A stretch of 42,870 nt of DNA from Candidatus Heimdallarchaeota archaeon (lineage in GTDB: Archaea; Asgardarchaeota; Heimdallarchaeia; Heimdallarchaeales; Heimdallarchaeaceae): the NCBI GenBank assembly GCA_030608385.1, contig JAUWEG010000009.1, forward strand, positions 1-42,870. Direction: 5' to 3'. The notes under the pieces are model-generated. The model was not told the DNA's origin and did not search any database. It was given only the letters and a program-made list of their open reading frames with translations. The first letter of the stretch is position 1; each line of letters opens with the position of its first letter. A program made the translations under genes and the position numbers. Shown one piece after another: positions 33,745 through 40,227 of the stretch.

Positions 33745-34666
33745 TAAAATGCCTGTCGAAATTGGATTAGTATTATTCTTGGTTTTCATTGCTATTTCAT
33801 TAATAGTGGCAGCGAGAGCAGCTGTAAAAAGCAAAAAGAAGAAAAGCGTTCCAAAGAAAAGATATAAGCCATATCAACCTCAAGCACAGCATTCAGGGGT
33901 TAGTTCACCAAGTCAACAAGCATATACCTACTCCGAAAAACAAAACTCTAACAATAAAGAGATTCCAGAATCTAGAGCTGCATATGCAAGCGCTGATGAA
34001 TACTTTAGAGCTGGAATGTATGATAGGGCAAAGGAAGAATATCTAAAAACAGGTAGAGTTTTTGGAGCTGCAAAATCAATTGCAGCTAAGGGAAGCGAAT
34101 TTGTTCCAGATTCAATTGAAATCATTTCTAGATATGCCCCTGAAAGAGAAGAAGAAATGGTTAGAAACCTATCCCGCTATTTTTATGATAGTGGTGAGAC
34201 TGAGATTTCAGCATACATTCTTTTTGAAAAGGGATTAGAAGAAGAAGCTGATGCAGTTTTGGCAACTATTGGAAAGTCAGTGAGTGATATAACTCCTAGT
34301 GGTGTTGTAGAAGTAAGTACAATAGATCAACCAATTATTATTCAGGAAGTTGATGACCAAAGAAGCTTAGAAGAGTTGGAGGAAATCGCTGCAGAAGTAA
34401 AGGAAGAGGAAAGGGAAATAGAAGTTGAAACTAAATCTTTTCCCAAGTCAAAACTTCCTGCTACTCAACCTATGAAAGTTGCAACTTCTGATTTAGATGA
34501 AAGATGCAGTGTTTGTATGTCTCCAATTAAAGCAGGAGAGAGTTTTATTAGATGTCCTTTCTGTGAAATTCCATCTCACTATGCTCATATAGTAGAATGG
34601 ATTAAAGTAAAACCTAAATGCCCAAACTGCAGAAAGAAACTTGTTTCAAGGATGTTTCAAGCATAG
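33737..34666 (+). CDS. Membrane protein with RING-variant C-terminal domain
   Basis: 309 residues; an ATG at 33749 is an alternative start. The N-terminus is a transmembrane helix (IGLVLFLVFIAISLIVA) followed by a Lys-rich stretch, so the rest is cytoplasmic. Residues ~85-190 are helical, TPR-like (ADEYFRAGMYDRAKEEYLK). An acidic linker leads to the C-terminal zinc domain with eight ligands: C257, C260, C273, C276, H281, H284, C295 and C298, followed by WIKV-like and CPNCRKK segments as in RING-H2 domains. A membrane-bound E3 ligase-like role is an inference. It overlaps the GluRS-like stop by 8 bases. Confidence 0.78.
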   Translation: MVDKMPVEIGLVLFLVFIAISLIVAARAAVKSKKKKSVPKKRYKPYQPQAQHSGVSSPSQQAYTYSEKQNSNNKEIPESRAAYASADEYFRAGMYDRAKEEYLKTGRVFGAAKSIAAKGSEFVPDSIEIISRYAPEREEEMVRNLSRYFYDSGETEISAYILFEKGLEEEADAVLATIGKSVSDITPSGVVEVSTIDQPIIIQEVDDQRSLEELEEIAAEVKEEEREIEVETKSFPKSKLPATQPMKVATSDLDERCSVCMSPIKAGESFIRCPFCEIPSHYAHIVEWIKVKPKCPNCRKKLVSRMFQA

Positions 34667-34701
34667 TAAAAGATTAAAAACGAGACAAAGAATTAAGAAA
34701 C

Positions 34702-35187
34702 ATGGTATTCTTACCTCCTTTTTCAGATACAATAGTCAAAGAGTATATTGATTCCAATACTCAATCCCAAATTGCAGGTTTTGATTTATCTATTAAAGAA
34801 CTAATAGAATTACAAGATGGAGGAATAGTCGACTTTGATAATACAAAACGAAATATTCCAGAACATAAGACGATCCCTCCAGTTGATGGAAAATGGGAAA
34901 TTAAACCAGGAGGGTATCTTGTTAAGTATAATGAAGTAGTTGAAGTGCCACTTAATGCAATTGGAATAGTTCTACCTAGATCAAGTCTAATGAGATGTGG
35001 AGCTACAGTATGTTCAGCTGTATGGGACCCAGGATATAAAGGAAGAGGAGTAGGGTTATTTCTTGTATACGCTAATATCACACTCCATCAAAATGCAAGG
35101 ATTGCACAAATAGTCTTTATTGAGACTAAAACAAAGACAACAAAAGGGTACTCTGGAAAGTATCAAAATGAGAATATCAAAGACTAA
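34702..35187 (+). CDS. dut: Archaeal dUTPase / dCTP deaminase-family protein
   Basis: 161 residues. Seen: AGFDLSI near the N-terminus, PRSSLMRCGATV with the substrate-binding Ser-Ser-Leu, WDPGYKGRG with the catalytic Asp region, ARIAQIVF, and a C-terminal GYSGKYQ that closes over the site. The ordering and the Tyr-rich tail match archaeal dUTP diphosphatases, which keep uracil out of DNA and supply dUMP. dCTP deaminases share the fold, so that is the alternative. It follows the RING-like gene and precedes radA on the same strand. Confidence 0.85.
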   Translation: MVFLPPFSDTIVKEYIDSNTQSQIAGFDLSIKELIELQDGGIVDFDNTKRNIPEHKTIPPVDGKWEIKPGGYLVKYNEVVEVPLNAIGIVLPRSSLMRCGATVCSAVWDPGYKGRGVGLFLVYANITLHQNARIAQIVFIETKTKTTKGYSGKYQNENIKD

Positions 35188-35191
35188 GAGA

Positions 35192-35226
35192 TTTAGTTCA
35201 AATGTCCATTAAGTTTATGAACTAAA
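35192..35226. promoter_or_regulatory. Perfect 9-bp inverted repeat between dut and radA
   Basis: TTTAGTTCA (35192-35200) and TGAACTAAA (35218-35226) are separated by 17 bases. It starts 4 bases after the dut stop and ends ~12 bases before a TATA-like CTTATATAG (~35238-35247) for radA. It may be a 3' end signal for dut or an operator for radA; the run of A after it on the + strand is not a terminator tail in that direction. Confidence 0.4.
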
Positions 35227-35287
35227 AAAAAGCATTTCTTATATAGAGAAACCTAGATATTCTATTAGTAAAAGAGAAAGTGAAATT

Positions 35288-36412
35288 ATGTCAAAGAAAG
35301 AAGAGCCTCCTAAAGCAGCAAAAGTAAAAAAGACTCCTCAGAAAAAACCTCCAGCTAGCAAGACTCCAGAAAAAAAGGTAAAAAAAGATCCTGAAGATTG
35401 GATTGAGGAAATACTCCCTAAGCAAAGACCCAAAGTAGCTCAGAAGGAAGATAAAGACCTCAGTGATGTTGCTGTAAATCGAATACCTGGTATTGGTCCA
35501 GCTGTTGCTGAAAAACTGATGTCCGCAGGTTATATTACATTAGCTGCTGTTGCTCACGCTTCACCAGTAGAACTTGTTGAACATTGCGAGATTGGGGAAC
35601 AAACTGCTAAGAGATTAATTACTGCTGCTAGAAGTCAAGTAGGAATAGGGTTCAGAAATGCAAAAGAATTGCTTAGAGTAAGAAAAGAATTAGTAAAAAT
35701 ACCTACTGGAAGCAAAGCTCTAGATAATCTATTAGCAGGTGGAATTGAAACAAGTTCTTTGACAGAAATCTCTGGTGAATTTAGAACAGGAAAAACACAA
35801 ATCTGTTTTCAACTATGCGTTATGACTGCAATGGATAAAAAATTGGGTGGACTTGAATCGGGTGTTATTTATGTTGACACTGAGGGAACTTTCAGACCTG
35901 AGAGAATAATGCAAATCTGTGAACGTTTTGGCGCTCCAGCTGAAGAAGTACTAAATCGCATTCATGTTGGAAGGGCATACAACTCTGATCATCAAATGGT
36001 TTTAGTTCTTGAAAGTCCGAAGCTTATTAAAGAAAAAAATGTAAAACTGTTGATTATAGATTCTCTAACTAGCCATTTCAGGGCAGAATACGCAGGGAGA
36101 GGTTCGCTACTTGAGAGACAACAAAAACTCAACAAATATTTACATCAACTCCTCAGATTAGCTGAAGTTTATGAAGTAGCAGTTGTAGCAACTAACCAAG
36201 TGTTATCAAAACCAGATGTTCTTTATGGAGAAACTACTTTCCCAATAGGAGGACATATTGTAGCTCATTCGTGTACTACTCGCGTTTTCTTGAGAAAAGG
36301 AAAAGGTGAAAAAAGGATTGCTCGAGTAATTGATAGTCCTCATATTCCAGAAATTGAGACGGTTTTCAGCATCTCAACTGAGGGTATAATTGACTCTGAA
36401 GATTCCACTTAA
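35288..36412 (+). CDS. radA: DNA repair and recombination protein RadA
   Basis: 374 residues, the archaeal Rad51 recombinase that forms filaments on single-stranded DNA. Seen: a Lys/Pro-rich N-terminal extension of about 55 residues, a helix-hairpin-helix domain with NRIPGIGPAVAEKL, Walker A GEFRTGKTQ (163-171), Walker B LLIIDSLTS, the ATP-cap/L2 area with VVATNQV, and the C-terminal FPIGGHIVAH segment. Archaeal RadA is usually ~325-350 aa; the difference here is the basic tail at the N-terminus. No intein is present. It has its own TATA-like element. Confidence 0.95.
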   Translation: MSKKEEPPKAAKVKKTPQKKPPASKTPEKKVKKDPEDWIEEILPKQRPKVAQKEDKDLSDVAVNRIPGIGPAVAEKLMSAGYITLAAVAHASPVELVEHCEIGEQTAKRLITAARSQVGIGFRNAKELLRVRKELVKIPTGSKALDNLLAGGIETSSLTEISGEFRTGKTQICFQLCVMTAMDKKLGGLESGVIYVDTEGTFRPERIMQICERFGAPAEEVLNRIHVGRAYNSDHQMVLVLESPKLIKEKNVKLLIIDSLTSHFRAEYAGRGSLLERQQKLNKYLHQLLRLAEVYEVAVVATNQVLSKPDVLYGETTFPIGGHIVAHSCTTRVFLRKGKGEKRIARVIDSPHIPEIETVFSISTEGIIDSEDST

Positions 36413-36493
36413 CACATTCCGAATCTTTTAATAACATGAAATCAAATCTGTTTGTTAGAAAGAACATAATTTCTATACCTATTGGTGAGTAAT

Positions 36494-37279
36494 TTGGCAG
36501 AAGAAAATGGAAGTATTTCAGTCAGTGATGCAATAAAAATCACAGAGCTGGAAAATAAAATACAAAACTTACAAACCAAAATTGAAGAGTTAGAAAATGG
36601 CAATAGTGAACTCTCAGAAAAGAACAATGCCTTACAACAAGAATTAGATAATCTTAAGGAAAAAGCAGCAGAATTAGCTGACATTGAATCAATTAAAGCT
36701 AATCTAGAAAATGAATTGAATACTCTGAAGGAAGAAAATACTAAAATCAAACAAGAAAAAGAGAATTTGACAAATGAGGTTCAAGAGCTAAAAAATGATT
36801 CTATGACAAAAGAAACCGATTTAGCTAATGCTAAAAGAGAATTGAATGAAAAATCAGAGGATTATCAAGATAAGCAACATACAATCGACAAACTGAGAGA
36901 AAGCGTTTCAGAGATGGAAAGTGCTAAATCAGAAATTGAAGCTCAGTTTGAAGAATTAAAAGATGAGAAGGCTACAATTGAGAACAAATACAACGAACTA
37001 TTATCAGATTCTTCAAGATTGGAACATATTAAAACTGAACTAAGGGACAAAGAAGAAGCTCTAAGAAGATTTCAAATCATATCAGAAAAAGATCCATCTT
37101 ATGGCTGGTTATCGACTCTAGAGAAATTTAAAGTTATCGAATTAAAACGACTAGCTATGTCAACAGGATCTTCAACACATGCAATCTTAAGATATGTACA
37201 GATGTTAGAATCTGCAGGGCTTGTAGAAATAGAAATGCATGGAAAGGATGACCCTAATCCAACAATTAAACTAAAGTAA
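36494..37279 (+). CDS. Coiled-coil protein with C-terminal winged-helix-like domain
   Basis: 261 residues if it starts at the TTG at 36494, four bases after GGTGAG; the frame also allows TTG at 36482 or GTG at 36485. Residues ~12-200 are a nearly uninterrupted heptad-rich coiled coil (ENKIQNLQTKIEELENG and similar). The last ~60 residues (LSTLEKFKVIELKRLAMSTG followed by ILRYVQMLESAGLVEI) read as a winged-helix domain. The plan suits a DNA-binding or chromosome/segregation-related scaffold, but I do not recognise a family. It lies between radA and a small 55-aa gene on the same strand. Confidence 0.75.
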   Translation: MAEENGSISVSDAIKITELENKIQNLQTKIEELENGNSELSEKNNALQQELDNLKEKAAELADIESIKANLENELNTLKEENTKIKQEKENLTNEVQELKNDSMTKETDLANAKRELNEKSEDYQDKQHTIDKLRESVSEMESAKSEIEAQFEELKDEKATIENKYNELLSDSSRLEHIKTELRDKEEALRRFQIISEKDPSYGWLSTLEKFKVIELKRLAMSTGSSTHAILRYVQMLESAGLVEIEMHGKDDPNPTIKLK

Positions 37280-37321
37280 ACCTTTACATAACTCCCTTTT
37301 TTTCTTATTTTTAGAGATGCA

Positions 37322-37489
37322 ATGAAAAGTAGTGTTATTCTAGAAATAAATGATGAAGAGGTCCCCTTAAATCAATTCTTAACAAAAGTGTTTGCCAAAG
37401 TCAATATTGGGATTGCTGAGACTTTGAAAGGGATGGATGAAGTGGAAATAAAATCTTTGAAAGTTAAGATAAATTTAGTTGATAAATAA
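37322..37489 (+). CDS. Small 55-aa protein of unknown function
   Basis: A 55-residue ORF, MKSSVILEINDEEVPLNQFL and onward, ending in EVEIKSLKVKINLVDK. It begins as a strand (VILEIND), continues with an amphipathic helix (NQFLTKVFAKVNIGIAETLKG) and closes with a Lys-rich strand. The ATG at 37322 has only weak upstream GAG-type pairing, but codon use resembles its neighbours and the pattern of hydrophobic positions is protein-like. It lies 42 bases after the coiled-coil gene and before the UbiA gene, whose true start is at 37536. It resembles small archaeal proteins of this length; not identified. Confidence 0.65.
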   Translation: MKSSVILEINDEEVPLNQFLTKVFAKVNIGIAETLKGMDEVEIKSLKVKINLVDK

Positions 37490-37535
37490 ACAATTCATAG
37501 TAAGTTTTAAAACCAACTTTCTTCTTTCTATTGCT

Positions 37536-38474
37536 ATGGCTTCGAGTCAATTTACAAAGAAAGAAATCATTCTTTCATACATTACAATTCTAAGATTAGT
37601 TAATGGGATAGTTGCAGGAGTAGCAGCTGCTTTTGGTGTTGTATTGTCCTATCAGAGTGGGATTACTATAGACCCAATACCTATTGTACTAGTCGTCATT
37701 GCAGCCATGTTAGTATCATCACAAGCAATGATTTTCAATGATATAGCAGATAGGGAGGAAGATGCAGTAAATGCCCCTCATAGACCTTTGCCTTCAGGAA
37801 AAATTTCTTTAAGAGTAGCATGGATATATGGAATTATAGTTGCAAGTTTAGCTATTGCAGTTGCTTTAACTCTTGATATTCTCTACAATCTCTACGGATT
37901 AAGTGTTGTTACAGCTATTATTTTTGGAGGATTACTTGATTTATATGATTTCAAACTAAAAAAACTAGGTTTCTGGGGAAATATTACAATCGGAATTACT
38001 GTATTAGCTCTTTTCGTGTATGGATCGACTCATACTTATCTAATTTATCGGACAACTTTTGCTTGGATCCCCATTGTTGTAGGAGCATGTGCAGCCTCAG
38101 GAAATGTTGGTAGAGAGATTATCAAAGGTTTACCTGATATCGAAGGTGATAAGGAAGCAGGAGTCAGAACTTTAGCTGTTAAATTTGGAAAACAAAAAAC
38201 TGCAAAAATAGCATTTCTTTTTCTCTTGGGTTTGATAGGAGGAGCTTTAGTTGCTCTAATCTACGGTGGAGTAGTTCTTAATCAATTATATTTACCTAGT
38301 GTTATAGTTGGCTGCATTGTTGCAGCTGTAGCTATTTTTCTATCAATAGCTATATTGTTTAATCAAAAACCTAAATGGGCGTATACTACCAAAGAAATTT
38401 TACTCTGGATATTCTTATCTTTTCTACTAGTTTTTATTGTAGATAAAATTATTGCAATAATTCTAGGGAGGTAA
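37536..38474 (+). CDS. UbiA family prenyltransferase (probable digeranylgeranylglyceryl phosphate synthase)
   Basis: 312 residues from the ATG at 37536; an upstream frame from 37479 overlaps the 55-aa gene. About eight or nine membrane helices. The two Asp motifs of UbiA enzymes are NDIADREED (68-76) and DIEGD (201-205), and RPLPSGKIS is the conserved loop after the first. In archaea this family includes the enzyme that adds the second geranylgeranyl chain to make the ether membrane lipid precursor; related members act in menaquinone or heme synthesis. The ether-lipid role is the most likely one but rests on family context. Confidence 0.85.
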   Translation: MASSQFTKKEIILSYITILRLVNGIVAGVAAAFGVVLSYQSGITIDPIPIVLVVIAAMLVSSQAMIFNDIADREEDAVNAPHRPLPSGKISLRVAWIYGIIVASLAIAVALTLDILYNLYGLSVVTAIIFGGLLDLYDFKLKKLGFWGNITIGITVLALFVYGSTHTYLIYRTTFAWIPIVVGACAASGNVGREIIKGLPDIEGDKEAGVRTLAVKFGKQKTAKIAFLFLLGLIGGALVALIYGGVVLNQLYLPSVIVGCIVAAVAIFLSIAILFNQKPKWAYTTKEILLWIFLSFLLVFIVDKIIAIILGR

Positions 38475-38484
38475 AATTACCCCC
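38466..38484. terminator. Bidirectional hairpin over convergent stop codons
   Basis: GGG (38466-38468), a bulged A, GGTA (38470-38473), loop AAAT, TACC (38478-38481) and CCC (38482-38484) form a GC-containing stem, unusually stable for this AT-rich DNA. It spans the stop codon of the UbiA gene and that of the convergent TIGR04076 gene, and is followed on the + strand by TTATTCTTTTT. One hairpin can therefore mark both transcript ends. Confidence 0.6.
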
Positions 38485-38746
38485 TTATTCTTTTTACTTC
38501 GTAAACAAGAGGATTCCAAGCATCTGGGCATGCATGGGTTGAAATATCGCCATCTTCTAACCAAGGAAATTCAGCTCCATATGCCATGGCATAAACTTTT
38601 GGTAAAACTGAATTTAATGCATGGAGACATAATTTTCCCTTAATCTCATTTTTATCAAAACTGATGAGAATTTCATCTCCGACTTTATGTCCAGCCGCAC
38701 AAGTTCCTTCTTGCTTGATTACTTTTAAAACTATATCGTGTGCCAT
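38477..38746 (-). CDS. TIGR04076 family protein
   Basis: 89 residues with the family's pattern: TCAAGHKVGDE near the start, CLHALNSVLPKVYAM in the middle, FPWLEDGD, and a C-terminal THACPDAWNPLVYEV. The conserved Cys and His residues suggest a metal or redox role, but the family has no assigned function. A TATA-like TTTAAA at about 38769-38774 lies upstream of the ATG. The gene is convergent with UbiA at a 2-base gap. Confidence 0.85.
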   Translation of the reverse strand: MAHDIVLKVIKQEGTCAAGHKVGDEILISFDKNEIKGKLCLHALNSVLPKVYAMAYGAEFPWLEDGDISTHACPDAWNPLVYEVKRIRG

Positions 38747-38905
38747 GAGTTTCTCAAATATTTAAGGTTTAAATATCTATTCCTTCTTTTAACAAGACAA
38801 TTCTAAATAACTCCAGATACTAAAACTGCTGAAATAATCAAGATGAAGAGAATGTTATCAATGCAAAAAGATAGAACTTCAATTATTCTCTTCTCTTAAT
38901 TTGTA

Positions 38906-39034
38906 TTATTCACTTACTTCTTCAGTTGGTATCTCAACTGGAGATTCCTCTATGGGAATATCTTTGGGTTTCTTAAACGCGCGAAAAATCCCCCTAAAAA
39001 TCTTGAAGAATGCTCGAAAGATTATTGCTGACAC
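38906..39034 (-). CDS. Possible 42-aa amphipathic small protein
   Basis: A minus-strand GTG at 39034 opens a 42-residue frame, MSAIIFRAFFKIFRGIFRAF and then KKPKD and an acidic Pro/Glu tail to a TAA at 38906. Just upstream (39039-39047) is a full GGAGGTGAT ribosome binding site, the longest in the window, spaced eight bases from the GTG counting from GGAGG. The N-terminal 20 residues form a basic amphipathic helix and could bind membrane. An ATG at 39038 sits right beside the SD but gives only 14 codons. Not recognised; coding is an inference from the SD. Confidence 0.5.
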   Translation of the reverse strand: MSAIIFRAFFKIFRGIFRAFKKPKDIPIEESPVEIPTEEVSE

Positions 39035-39120
39035 TCATATCACCTCCATATATTCCTAACAATCAAATATAAACCCTTTGAATTTATCCTTCATTTTAGG
39101 AGACAAGGAGACAAAAGTAT

Positions 39121-40218
39121 GTGTTTATAATACAAAATGTCTTATTATTGTGTATGGATGAAATAATTCAAAGTGATATATTAATAGAGGGAGAAGGGTT
39201 AACAGCAGCTGTTTTATCCTATTATCTCTCAACAATGAAACAAGATAAATCTATAAATCTTGTTTTGCATAAAAGAGAAAATATTAGTTCTCCCATTTAC
39301 ACTTCTGGAAGTATTTCCCCCATATTTAAGCTTCCAAGTCTATTAATGGAAAAAGTTTTCAATAGAACCAAGGAAATAATTGTAGATCTTCACTCAACAG
39401 CATCCTACTTTGAACTCTATCAAAATCCATATCTTGTCCTTTACAGGGATAAAGACTCTTTTGCACAGATGATCGAACATAGAGAAAAGCTGTCAGACAC
39501 AAATATAAGGCATGCTAATTTATCGCTTGAAGAAATAGAAAATTATTATCCTTTCATAAATACAGCTAAAGAAATTTACCTCACAGAAATCTACAATTCT
39601 TACACTTGTTCAAATCCATATGAGTTGTTTACTACTTTTCTGAAATTAGGAGTTGAAAATGATGTTAAAGTAATTAATGATAACTCTGAAATCATAATCA
39701 ACGAAAAAGGAGAAATGGTAACTGAAAACACACAATATATTGCTAGAGATAACACAGTTACAACTTCCATAAATCAATGTCCTGAATCCTTTTTACAAAG
39801 TAGAAGAATTTTAAAAGTAGTAACTCCAATTTTTGAAAAATTCCCAAGGATTAGTATATATGACTTGTCAACCTCATCTTTGATGTGGTTGGAAGAAGCA
39901 GGCTACTTTCATATTTTACAGTCTTCAGGAAGAGATGATGAGAGAAAGAGCATCAGTAAAGTAAAAAGTGATTTTAGTAAAATATTTTCTTTAACAGATT
40001 CTCTGGAAATTATTGATTCATATCACACTCAAATCAGTATATGTGATTCAATAAATGATTGGATACAAGTTTCTGCATCAAAAAAGATGTTTCATTTCAA
40101 TATTCCTCTGCAGTTTGAACTATCAGCAGCTCCAATCCTTGCAAAGAGTTTTTCGCAAAAACTAGACAAAAAAGAGGATTTCAGAGAAGGGTCTTTATCC
40201 ATTGAAGAAATCATTTGA
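39121..40218 (+). CDS. Divergent FAD-dependent oxidoreductase-like (DAO-type) protein
   Basis: 365 residues from a GTG at 39121, ten bases after GGAG; an ATG at 39154 is the usual alternative. The N-terminal SDILIEGEGLTAAVLSYYL matches the first strand-turn-helix of FAD-binding Rossmann folds (GxGxxG with the last Gly changed to Ala). Later SLEEIENYYPFI resembles the DAO-family loop around the substrate. The usual GxG motif at the second nucleotide-binding strand is hard to find, so it may bind FAD weakly or be inactive. A TATA-like CAAATATAAAC lies near 39063-39073. The substrate is not readable. Confidence 0.65.
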   Translation: MFIIQNVLLLCMDEIIQSDILIEGEGLTAAVLSYYLSTMKQDKSINLVLHKRENISSPIYTSGSISPIFKLPSLLMEKVFNRTKEIIVDLHSTASYFELYQNPYLVLYRDKDSFAQMIEHREKLSDTNIRHANLSLEEIENYYPFINTAKEIYLTEIYNSYTCSNPYELFTTFLKLGVENDVKVINDNSEIIINEKGEMVTENTQYIARDNTVTTSINQCPESFLQSRRILKVVTPIFEKFPRISIYDLSTSSLMWLEEAGYFHILQSSGRDDERKSISKVKSDFSKIFSLTDSLEIIDSYHTQISICDSINDWIQVSASKKMFHFNIPLQFELSAAPILAKSFSQKLDKKEDFREGSLSIEEII

Positions 40219-40227
40219 ATTCTTAAT

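Noticed and set aside
34761-35081. Minus-strand 106-aa frame opposite dut
   Set aside because: Dut is well supported by family motifs; the opposite frame has none.
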